A stretch of 12,281 bases of DNA, taken from positions 1 to 12,281 of the forward strand of contig JANQZQ010000089.1 in NCBI GenBank assembly GCA_030728545.1, written 5' to 3'. The position numbers were made by a program, and so were the translations under genes. Shown here piece by piece: positions 1-5,568 of this stretch (the first letter of the stretch is position 1; every line of letters starts with the position of its first letter). The notes under the pieces were generated by a model. That model saw only the letters and a list, made by a program, of their open reading frames with translations, had not been told where the DNA came from and did no database searches. This stretch comes from Ilumatobacteraceae bacterium (GTDB lineage Bacteria > Actinomycetota > Acidimicrobiia > Acidimicrobiales > Ilumatobacteraceae).

Positions 1-980
1 GACTCGGTTTTACGCGGGTCGCTGACGATGACTCCGTCAAGCACCTTGTCGATTGCCTTGAGGGTGTCGGTATCAAGCACCAACCCAGCGCCGTTGACGC
101 TGTCGTCGAGTTGCTCGGGTCGGGTTGCGCCGACAATTGCCGAGGCCACGTTCTTGTTTTGCAATACCCAGGCAATCGACATTGTTGCCATGCTGATGCC
201 TGCCTGCTGAGCAATTGGCTTGAGCAGTTGAACCTTTTGCAGCACATCATCGTTCAGCCAGCGAGCAATGAAGTTCTTGCCGCTCAATTCATCAGTTGCG
301 CGCGACCCAGGAGGTGGCGGTTGGCCGGGCAAGTACTTTCCACTCAGTACACCTTGAGCCATTGGCGACCAAACAATCTGTGACATTCCTGCATCTTGCG
401 ATGCTGGCACCACTTCTTGCTCGATTATGCGCCACAGCATCGAATACTGGGGCTGATTAGAAATAAACGGCACTTGCAGTTCGCGTGCGAGTGCTGCGCC
501 ACGGGTGATCTGATCAGCATCCCATTCTGAGACCCCGATGTACAGCGCCTTGCCCTGACGCACGATGTCGGCAAAGGCAAGCATCGTTTCTTCAAGTGGT
601 GTTTCGACATCAAATCGATGCGCTTGGTACAGATCAAAGTAATCAATTTTCATCCGCTTCAGCGATGCGTCAATCGAGTGCATGATGTGTTTGCGTGAGA
701 GCCCACGATTGTTGACACCAGCACCTGTCGGCCAGTACACCTTGGTGAAAATCTCGACACTCTCGCGTCGCACGCCGGCCAGCGCACGACCCAAAACTTC
801 TTCGGCTCGTGTGCCGGCATAAACATCAGCCGTGTCAAACGTGGTGATGCCCAGTTCGAGTGCATGTTTGACGCACGCGTTGGCGGCATCTTCTTCGACT
901 TGGCTGCCATGGGTAATCCAGTTACCGAAACTGACTTCTGAGACTTTAAGACCACTGTTGCCGAGGTATCTGTGTTTCAT
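1..980 (-). CDS. Aldo/keto reductase, Kv-beta-like (C-terminus cut by window edge)
   Basis: Likely an NADPH-dependent cytosolic reductase of aldehydes or ketones; the substrate cannot be read from sequence. Translated from the ATG at 980, it gives 326 codons with no stop before the edge. It opens with MKHRYLGNSGLKVSEVSFGN, typical of AKRs related to voltage-gated potassium channel beta subunits. The AKR tetrad is visible: D49 (FDTADVY), Y54, K80 (FTKVYW) and H121 (QAHRFD). H121 is the usual bacterial residue where Kv-beta has Asn. Later family blocks are present: GKALYIGVSEW, SNQPQYSMLWR and WSPMAQGVLSGKYLPG. The visible end (PEQLDDSVNGAGLVLDTDTL...) is close to a normal C-terminus, so only a few residues are probably missing. 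The gene is divergent from the DoxX-like gene and has a TANNNT box 7 bases before its ATG. The enzyme class is secure; the physiological role is unknown. Confidence 0.93.
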   Translation of the reverse strand, partial: MKHRYLGNSGLKVSEVSFGNWITHGSQVEEDAANACVKHALELGITTFDTADVYAGTRAEEVLGRALAGVRRESVEIFTKVYWPTGAGVNNRGLSRKHIMHSIDASLKRMKIDYFDLYQAHRFDVETPLEETMLAFADIVRQGKALYIGVSEWDADQITRGAALARELQVPFISNQPQYSMLWRIIEQEVVPASQDAGMSQIVWSPMAQGVLSGKYLPGQPPPPGSRATDELSGKNFIARWLNDDVLQKVQLLKPIAQQAGISMATMSIAWVLQNKNVASAIVGATRPEQLDDSVNGAGLVLDTDTLKAIDKVLDGVIVSDPRKTE

Positions 981-987
981 GTGACTT

Positions 988-993
988 AACCTA
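988..993 (-). promoter_or_regulatory. Putative -10 box (TAGGTT) of the aldo/keto reductase, leaderless type
   Basis: On the minus strand TAGGTT ends 7 bases before the ATG at 980 (spacer AAGTCAC). It fits the actinobacterial TANNNT -10 motif, and transcription would begin at or next to the start codon. No Shine-Dalgarno is present and no good -35 was seen. This is inferred from sequence and from the same arrangement at other genes in the window. Confidence 0.5.
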
Positions 994-1001
994 CCCGAGG
1001 A

Positions 1002-1025
1002 ACACTCAGCGCCTAACGTGAGTGT
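1002..1025. promoter_or_regulatory. Dyad in divergent promoter region (ACACTCA / TGAGTGT)
   Basis: Perfect 7-base arms at 1002-1008 and 1019-1025 are separated by a 10-base spacer. The dyad lies in the 60-base gap between the divergent reductase and DoxX-like genes. It covers the expected -35 positions of both putative promoters, whose -10 boxes are at 988-993 and 1030-1035. It could be the operator of a dimeric regulator acting on both genes. No regulator gene is adjacent, so the factor is unknown. Confidence 0.35.
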
Positions 1026-1029
1026 CAGG

Positions 1030-1035
1030 TACGGT
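1030..1035 (+). promoter_or_regulatory. Putative -10 box (TACGGT) of the DoxX-like gene, leaderless type
   Basis: TACGGT is followed by 5 bases and then the GTG start at 1041. There is no Shine-Dalgarno, so a leaderless transcript is likely. The spacing is at the short end of what such promoters use. Confidence 0.45.
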
Positions 1036-1040
1036 GCGAC

Positions 1041-1430
1041 GTGAGAAAAATTGCGCAAATCATCCTTGGTCTGGGGCTCGCATTTGCAGGCACTACGCAC
1101 CTTGGCGCGAACCGAGCCGAGTTTCAAGCACAGGTGCCGAACGTGCTGAAGGATTATGCCGATTTTGTCGTGTTGGCGTCGGGTGTAGTGGAAATCTTGC
1201 TTGGGCTCGGTCTGATTATTGTCTGGAAGTACCGAGTGCAAATTGGGTGGGTGGTTGCGGCATTTTTCGTGGCCATCTTTTGGGGCAACATCTCGCAGTA
1301 TGTGAACGGTGTTGATGCGTTCGGTTTAAATAGCGATGCAGCACGCGCCACACGGCTGTTGTTTCAACCGTTGTTGGTGATCTGGGCCCTGTGGTCAACG
1401 GGCGCCTGGCGTGCTCGCCGTTCTCGCTAG
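1041..1430 (+). CDS. DoxX-like small integral membrane protein
   Basis: A 129-residue membrane protein with four predicted transmembrane helices at about residues 3-22, 42-63, 67-86 and 105-121. The pattern resembles DoxX-like proteins: an N-terminal helix (IAQIILGLGLAFAGTTHL), a second helix with VLASGVVEILLGLGLI, and a basic C-terminal tail (WRARRSR). The family is loosely linked to membrane redox or stress functions, but the biochemical activity of most members is undefined. I chose the GTG start because it directly precedes the first helix and has a TANNNT box 5 bases upstream. The photolyase-like gene begins 5 bases after the stop, so the two are probably co-transcribed. DoxX-like is a family resemblance, not a proven function. 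Confidence 0.75.
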   Translation: MRKIAQIILGLGLAFAGTTHLGANRAEFQAQVPNVLKDYADFVVLASGVVEILLGLGLIIVWKYRVQIGWVVAAFFVAIFWGNISQYVNGVDAFGLNSDAARATRLLFQPLLVIWALWSTGAWRARRSR

Positions 1431-1435
1431 CCGCC

Positions 1436-2632
1436 ATGGTGCCGATCAATCTGCAAGAAGACGTGCTGGCCAATATTGAACGACACTTCGGTGGTTTGTT
1501 CTCGGGTGATATCGGGGCGAGTTCTATAGCGGGTGGCCAAAGTGCAGCGAATGCTGCCTTGGCGCAACTCGACATCACCGGCTACGCGAACACCCGGTCG
1601 CAGGTGTTGCCAAAAAATCGTCGTGGGGCGACCATGTTGTCACCATATATACGTCACAACATTTTGACGCTGGACCAGGTGTATCGCGCAGTGAAGCATG
1701 CGCCCTACAAAGACCGGGAGAAGTTTCGTGACGAGCTCTTCTGGCAGGAGTACGCACGGCACCTGTACGCGCGCATTGGCACGCGACTATTTGAGAACCT
1801 GCGCTATGAAGCGAATGCCGACACGCCAGGCGATGGGTGGAACCCCGAGATGCTGTGCATGGCAGAGACTGTCGCCGAGTTGGAAACCGATGGCTGGATC
1901 GTGAACCAGACCAGGATGTGGCTGGCCTCGCATTGGACGGTGAGAAATGGCAAGGGATGGATTGCTGGCCAAGAACGGATGTATCGCAACTTGCTCGATG
2001 GCTCACGCGCCGCCAATCTGTTGGGTTGGCAGTGGACTGTCGGCGCCGGAACGGGCAAGCCGTATGGTTTTGCAAAGTGGCAGGTGGACAAACGCGCCGC
2101 TGGGCTGTGCAACAGATGCCCGCTCAAGAATCAGTGCCCGATTCAAGAATTTCCTGCCGAGATTGCACTGCGCGAGGTCTCTCGCGATGCAATTTTGGAT
2201 ACCGACCCGGATGTGTCTGCAACAACGGGGCCGACGTCAATGGTCGTGAATGGTGAGGCAAGCCATGTGCTGTTGACCATTGACTCACTCGGTGATGATG
2301 ACCCCGCGCTCGCGGCAAACTCACATTTGCCTGCGGTATTTGTGTTCAATGAACAAGCGCTCAGAAAACTTCAACTGAGTTCGCGGCGGATCGCTTTTTA
2401 TCTGCAGACACTGGCGGACTTGAACACTCGTCGACCAGTGGCCGTGTATCTCGGTGATCCATACCAATTTGCCCAAGACAACGCGGTTGCCGTGACGTAT
2501 GCCCCAGTGCCGTCATTCAAGAAATTCAGCAAACTTGCCGAGGTTCACCCGTATCCGTGGCTACGAGCACCACACGCAGGCACGGTCAAGAGCTTTTCAT
2601 CATGGCGTAAAAAGTTGTCGCACGACGAATAA
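1436..2632 (+). CDS. Photolyase/cryptochrome-family FAD protein with Fe-S-type cysteines and apparently permuted domains
   Basis: A 398-residue flavoprotein. Residues 34-240 match the photolyase FAD-binding region: GGQSAANAALAQL (linker-like), ATMLSPYIRHNILT, FRDELFWQEYARHLYARIG, GWIVNQTRMWLASHW, LLDGSRAANLLGWQW and GAGTGKPYGF. C141 followed by C225, C228 and C234 (CNRCPLKNQCP) resembles the four-Cys [4Fe-4S] ligand pattern of iron-sulfur bacterial photolyases (PhrB/CryB type). The family normally starts with an alpha/beta antenna domain; here the protein starts directly in the linker and FAD domain. Residues 276-392 instead look like that alpha/beta domain: DDDPALAANSHLPAVFVFNE, then RRIAFYLQTLADLN, then VAVYLGDP. 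This would be a circular permutation. Role: light-driven DNA repair or blue-light sensing; which one is unknown. The ATG lies 5 bases after the DoxX-like stop; an in-frame GTG at 1391 is possible but would add 15 unrelated residues inside the upstream gene. Confidence 0.85.
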   Translation: MVPINLQEDVLANIERHFGGLFSGDIGASSIAGGQSAANAALAQLDITGYANTRSQVLPKNRRGATMLSPYIRHNILTLDQVYRAVKHAPYKDREKFRDELFWQEYARHLYARIGTRLFENLRYEANADTPGDGWNPEMLCMAETVAELETDGWIVNQTRMWLASHWTVRNGKGWIAGQERMYRNLLDGSRAANLLGWQWTVGAGTGKPYGFAKWQVDKRAAGLCNRCPLKNQCPIQEFPAEIALREVSRDAILDTDPDVSATTGPTSMVVNGEASHVLLTIDSLGDDDPALAANSHLPAVFVFNEQALRKLQLSSRRIAFYLQTLADLNTRRPVAVYLGDPYQFAQDNAVAVTYAPVPSFKKFSKLAEVHPYPWLRAPHAGTVKSFSSWRKKLSHDE

Positions 2633-2650
2633 TTGTCGTACTTCTTGTAA

Positions 2651-2656
2651 TAAGGT
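2651..2656 (+). promoter_or_regulatory. Putative -10 box (TAAGGT) of the first Gfo/Idh/MocA gene
   Basis: TAAGGT is followed by 7 bases (AAAAGCG) and the ATG at 2664. The AAGG inside it could instead be read as a weak Shine-Dalgarno, so the reading is ambiguous. The match to the TANNNT-plus-short-spacer pattern elsewhere favours a promoter. A set of GTCG/CGAC half-sites lies upstream at 2617-2638. Confidence 0.42.
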
Positions 2657-2663
2657 AAAAGCG

Positions 2664-3713
2664 ATGTCTGGGCCAGCACCGATTCGCGTTGGCCTCTTGG
2701 CATACGGTGCCATCGGCTACGAGCACAATCTGGCGATACAAAACACACCTGGGCTGCGCCTTGTTGCTGTTTGCGATGCCAAGCCCGAGCGCCTGGCTGC
2801 TGCCAGCGAACTTGCTGCAGATTTCACCGGCTTTGCCGATGCCACACAGATGCTCGACTCGGGCTTGCTTGATCTTGTCGTGATTTCAACCCCGCCGAAT
2901 AGTCACTTTCATTGGGCCAAAGAGTCACTTGCGCGTGGCATTCATGTGGTGCTTGAAAAACCCATGGCGCTGACCGCGACTGAATGCGACGAGTTGATGG
3001 CCTTGGCGCACGAAAAGAGTCTGCTCCTCGTGGTGTATCAAAATCGCCGCTTTGACGCTGACTTCGTAACGCTGCGGTCACTCATCGCCTCGGGTGCCAT
3101 CGGAGACGTGTATCAGTTCGACACGTTTGTTGGTGGCTACTCACGGCCCTGCGACTATTGGCATTCTGATGCCGCAGTGTCGGGTGGTGCAATTTTCGAT
3201 TGGGGTAGTCACTTCATCGACCAAATTCTCAACGTAATCACCGACGATGTTGCGCATGTGAGCGGGCAGAACCACAAGCGCGTCTGGAAACATGCGACCA
3301 ATGCCGATCACGCCCAAGTGACCATTACCTTTGCCACGGGTAAGCAAGCCACCTTCATTCACTCGGATTTAGCCGCCGCGCGCAAACCAAAGTTTTATGT
3401 GCTCGGCACGCTCGGCGCCATCGTCGGCGACTGGAACCCGCTGGCCGAACCTGCTGTGGCCGACCTTCCGGCCGTGATCACGGTGCATCGTCAGAACTCA
3501 GCAGTCGAGCAAATTGAGCTTGCGCCACTAGCCGACTACGAATTTCATCGTTCGATAGTGGCGTACCTCACCACTGGCACGCCGATGTCGGTAGCGGCAG
3601 TTCAGTCGCGCAATGTGGTGGCAATCATGCAAGCCGCCGAAGAATCGGCGCTCAACAATGCAATGCCCGTCGTGCCGAAACTTTGCGCCGACAACACAAT
3701 TCACGTGGCCTGA
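2664..3713 (+). CDS. Gfo/Idh/MocA-family NAD(P)-dependent oxidoreductase
   Basis: A 349-residue cytosolic dehydrogenase, likely acting on a sugar, inositol or related polyol. An N-terminal Rossmann fold is seen in GLLAYGAIGYEHNLAI (about residues 10-25), followed by VAVCDAKPERL. The family EKP motif is at 98-100 (K99 is the usual catalytic lysine). Downstream, GGAIFDWGSHFIDQ (174-187) supplies D179 and H183, placed like the usual catalytic Asp/His. Length and order are normal for the family. The ATG at 2664 directly precedes the fold; upstream in-frame starts lie inside the photolyase-like gene and add unrelated sequence. The gene has its own likely promoter and is followed 2 bases later by a second, divergent family member. 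Family is certain; substrate is unknown. Confidence 0.92.
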   Translation: MSGPAPIRVGLLAYGAIGYEHNLAIQNTPGLRLVAVCDAKPERLAAASELAADFTGFADATQMLDSGLLDLVVISTPPNSHFHWAKESLARGIHVVLEKPMALTATECDELMALAHEKSLLLVVYQNRRFDADFVTLRSLIASGAIGDVYQFDTFVGGYSRPCDYWHSDAAVSGGAIFDWGSHFIDQILNVITDDVAHVSGQNHKRVWKHATNADHAQVTITFATGKQATFIHSDLAAARKPKFYVLGTLGAIVGDWNPLAEPAVADLPAVITVHRQNSAVEQIELAPLADYEFHRSIVAYLTTGTPMSVAAVQSRNVVAIMQAAEESALNNAMPVVPKLCADNTIHVA

Positions 3714-3715
3714 CC

Positions 3716-3751
3716 GTGTCGACCAACGTGTCGGCCAACGTGTCGGCCAAT
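3716..3751 (+). repeat. Three tandem 12-base repeats at a gene start (GTGTCGGCCAAC)
   Basis: Copies at 3716-3727, 3728-3739 and 3740-3751 each begin with an in-frame GTG and encode VSTN, VSAN, VSAN. They differ by single bases (third copy ends AAT; first has GAC for GGC). The array is the start region of the second Gfo/Idh/MocA gene, so any GTG could be used as the initiator. Being a multiple of three, copy-number change would not break the frame. Confidence 0.85.
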
Positions 3752-4696
3752 CTGGCGGTCAAGTGGGGATTCCTTGGCGCTGGATACGTAGCAAATCAGG
3801 CGATGGGGTCGGCAGTTCATGCAGCAACGAATGCCCAATTGTTTGGTGTCGCGAGCCGCGACAAGCGGCGCTCAAAGAAACTCAAGCCAGTCCAGGTCTA
3901 CGACACCTATCAGCAGTTGCTTGACGACCCGCAAATTGATGCCGTGTACATCAGTCTGGCGAATCATCAGCATCTCGAATGGGTGACAAAGTCGCTTGAG
4001 GCCGGCAAGCACGTGCTGTGCGAGAAGCCACTCGGCTTGCGAGCAGCAGAAGTGCAAGAGATGATGGCGTGTGCGCAGCGATGTGAGAGGTTTTTGGTTG
4101 AAGCAGTGTGGAGCCGCTGGCACCCAAGATTCACAAGAATTGCCGAGGTCGTTGCATCGGGAGAAATTGGCCAAGTCATCAGCATCGACTCGCAATTTGC
4201 TTTCAAGTCGGCGATGACCGACAACTATCGACTTGACCCGTCGATGGGTGGTGGGGCGCTGCTCGACGTGGGCTGTTATCAGGTCAACGCGTGGGTGGGC
4301 CTGACGAATGGTGCACACGATGTGGCCATCAGCAAAGTGACTCGCAATGTTGGGCCAACGAATGTAGATCTCACTACACAAGTTGAAGCCGTTATCGATG
4401 GTCAAGTATCGGTGCGTTCAACCAGCTCGTTCGAGACGAATCTTGCGCAGAGCCTGGTGATTACGGGCACGGCCGGCAGCATCGCAACCGTAAACGGTGA
4501 AGCGTTTTCTACTTGGCGTGAGCCAACGTCGTTACGTATCAACGAGCGTGTTGAACATTTCGCGTCGGTCGATGCCTTCGTTGCCATGACCGAGGCAGTA
4601 AGCGACCGTTTTGCTGGTGGCTCGGGTTGGGTGCTGCCACTCAGCGAGTCGTTGCGGGTGGCCCAAATATTGGATCAGATTGCAGCAAGCAGCTAG
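3716..4696 (+). CDS. Gfo/Idh/MocA-family oxidoreductase, dihydrodiol-dehydrogenase-like
   Basis: A 326-residue NAD(P)-dependent dehydrogenase. The dinucleotide fold begins at VKWGFLGAGYVAN (about 15-27), EKP is at 103-105, and EAVWSRWHP (129-137) and GGGALLDVGCYQVNAW (178-193) match the branch that includes dimeric dihydrodiol dehydrogenases and glucose-fructose-oxidoreductase relatives. D184 and Y188 sit in the substrate-site motif. It differs clearly from the preceding family member (GGAIFDWGSHF), so the two are not recent duplicates. The start is uncertain: three GTG codons (3716, 3728, 3740) occur in a 12-base tandem repeat, and an ATG frame opens at 3683 inside the upstream gene. I chose 3716 because it is 2 bases after the upstream stop, consistent with translational coupling. 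The 3' end overlaps the opposing HAD gene by 4 bases. Confidence 0.9.
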   Translation: MSTNVSANVSANLAVKWGFLGAGYVANQAMGSAVHAATNAQLFGVASRDKRRSKKLKPVQVYDTYQQLLDDPQIDAVYISLANHQHLEWVTKSLEAGKHVLCEKPLGLRAAEVQEMMACAQRCERFLVEAVWSRWHPRFTRIAEVVASGEIGQVISIDSQFAFKSAMTDNYRLDPSMGGGALLDVGCYQVNAWVGLTNGAHDVAISKVTRNVGPTNVDLTTQVEAVIDGQVSVRSTSSFETNLAQSLVITGTAGSIATVNGEAFSTWREPTSLRINERVEHFASVDAFVAMTEAVSDRFAGGSGWVLPLSESLRVAQILDQIAASS

Positions 4697-5442
4697 CCGC
4701 GCTCGCCGAGCATGGCGTCGGCAAATGCGCGCAGTGATGCAAACTCCCAATGTGGCGTAACCGCTGCAGCAACGGGTGTGGCACCCACCGACCCCGCGGC
4801 GGCACGTTTGGCACCGTATCGATTGATCCACACCGTCTGTAGCCCAACGGTTTGGGCGGGAACGTGGTCGTGAAACAAACTCTGAGCCACATGTAGGTGC
4901 TGATGAAGTGGCACACCCATGTCGCTGGCGCGCTGCAGCAGCACATGAAAGTTATTGAGGTCTGGCTTGTACGAGCCAATGTCTTGGGCGGTGAGGATGG
5001 CATCAAATGTGATGTCGAGTCGTTTGTTTGAACCAGCGAAACTCTCGTTATCAACGTTTGAAAGAATCACGAGTTTGCACTGGCGCTGTAAGTCGAGCAA
5101 TGCCTCGTGGCTGTCGTCGAACGCCGGCCAGTTTGGCACCGAAGATGCGAATGCTTGTGCGTCACGCTCGCACTGCGCGGGGTGGGTGAGTGAATCCGGC
5201 AGGCCCATGCTCGTGGCCATGCGTCGCCATGTTTCGGCAAGGATCACCGGATACGTCCATGTTGGGTTCGCATCCTGCACGTGCGTTTCGTGTGATGCAA
5301 ACTGCGAGAGAATTTCGGCGTCGGTTGGGTGCACACCGTGAACTGCAGCAAGACCACTCACAGTTTCGGTGATACCGAGCTCCCAATCGATGAGTGTGCC
5401 GTAGCAATCAAAACTGAGCAGGCGAATATCTGCAAGTTGCAT
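4693..5442 (-). CDS. HAD-superfamily hydrolase, haloacid-dehalogenase type
   Basis: A 249-residue hydrolase. Motif I is FDCYGTLID with nucleophile D12; the second Asp of phosphatase-type HADs (DxD) is Tyr14 (DxYGT), as in 2-haloacid dehalogenases. Motif II is VILSNVDN (S128, N129), motif III SYKPD (K159), and motif IV is LFHDHVPA (D192). Residues 13-100 form the helical cap. The SxN-W-D block of characterised L-2-haloacid dehalogenases is not preserved (here SLFHD), so dehalogenation of haloacids is not assured and the substrate is unknown. The ATG at 5442 is the first in frame, next to FDCYGT. Its stop and that of the convergent dehydrogenase share the palindrome CTAG, leaving no room for a separate terminator. 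Confidence 0.9.
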   Translation of the reverse strand: MQLADIRLLSFDCYGTLIDWELGITETVSGLAAVHGVHPTDAEILSQFASHETHVQDANPTWTYPVILAETWRRMATSMGLPDSLTHPAQCERDAQAFASSVPNWPAFDDSHEALLDLQRQCKLVILSNVDNESFAGSNKRLDITFDAILTAQDIGSYKPDLNNFHVLLQRASDMGVPLHQHLHVAQSLFHDHVPAQTVGLQTVWINRYGAKRAAAGSVGATPVAAAVTPHWEFASLRAFADAMLGERG

Positions 5443-5452
5443 ACGTTATGTG

Positions 5453-5458
5453 AGTTTA
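5453..5458 (-). promoter_or_regulatory. Possible -10 box (TAAACT) of the HAD hydrolase gene
   Basis: On the minus strand TAAACT ends 10 bases before the ATG at 5442. This would give a transcript with a leader of only a few bases. The spacing is longer than at the other genes, so the call is weaker. Confidence 0.28.
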
Positions 5459-5470
5459 TGTCACAGCATC

Positions 5471-5488
5471 GTTACAAACGTTTGCAGC
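5471..5488. promoter_or_regulatory. CG-centred dyad, LacI-family-like operator candidate
   Basis: The 18-base element GTTACAAACGTTTGCAGC contains the perfect 10-base palindrome CAAACGTTTG (5475-5484), with partly matching flanks. A central CG with A/T-rich arms is typical of LacI-family operators. It lies in the 126-base gap upstream of the secreted protein and inside the TTGCA cluster. No LacI-type gene is in the window. Confidence 0.3.
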
Positions 5489-5557
5489 ACATCAAATCCG
5501 CGCCCTTGCAATGCAACTTCGGTACGGTGACTGCAAGTTATCCAACGCGTTGCACTC

Positions 5558-5564
5558 AAAGGAG
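5558..5564 (+). promoter_or_regulatory. Strong ribosome binding site (AAAGGAG)
   Basis: AAAGGAG lies 4 bases before the ATG at 5569 and fixes the start of the secreted protein in a frame that is open for 240 bases upstream. It is the only strong Shine-Dalgarno seen at a gene start in the window. Confidence 0.85.
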
Positions 5565-5568
5565 AAAC

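Larger units (their letters stand above)
5431..5554. promoter_or_regulatory. Cluster of TTGCA/TGCAA half-sites in a divergent control region
   Basis: Seven copies of TTGCA or its complement TGCAA occur in 124 bases, at 5431, 5437, 5482, 5506, 5512, 5532 and 5550. Two pairs form perfect inverted repeats with one-base centres: TGCAAGTTGCA (5431-5441, over the first codons of the HAD gene) and TTGCAATGCAA (5506-5516). About 0.2 copies would be expected by base composition. They lie between the HAD gene and the secreted repeat protein and may bind a regulator. They are candidate operators only. Confidence 0.4.

Noticed and set aside
425..955. Open frames on the minus strand at 425-646 and 659-955
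   Set aside because: They are in other frames of the aldo/keto reductase, whose own frame carries all family motifs and runs without interruption from 980 to the window edge.
1216..1578. 120-codon minus-strand frame
   Set aside because: It overlaps the DoxX-like and photolyase-like genes, has low-complexity composition and no recognisable motif.
1575..2127. Minus-strand frames opposite the photolyase-like gene (166 and 107 codons)
   Set aside because: They are antisense to a strongly conserved FAD domain and rich in Arg/Ser/His, as expected of shadow frames.
3872..4405. 177-codon minus-strand frame
   Set aside because: It is antisense to the second Gfo/Idh/MocA gene, and its sequence resembles no family I know.
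4693..5442. Naming the HAD protein a 2-haloacid dehalogenase
   Set aside because: The DxYGT motif fits, but the SxN-W-D block of characterised dehalogenases is not conserved, so only the superfamily is called.
5537..5546. TTATCCAAC-like match to a DnaA box
   Set aside because: It is a single imperfect copy with no neighbouring boxes, no AT-rich element and no dnaA/dnaN nearby; not an origin.
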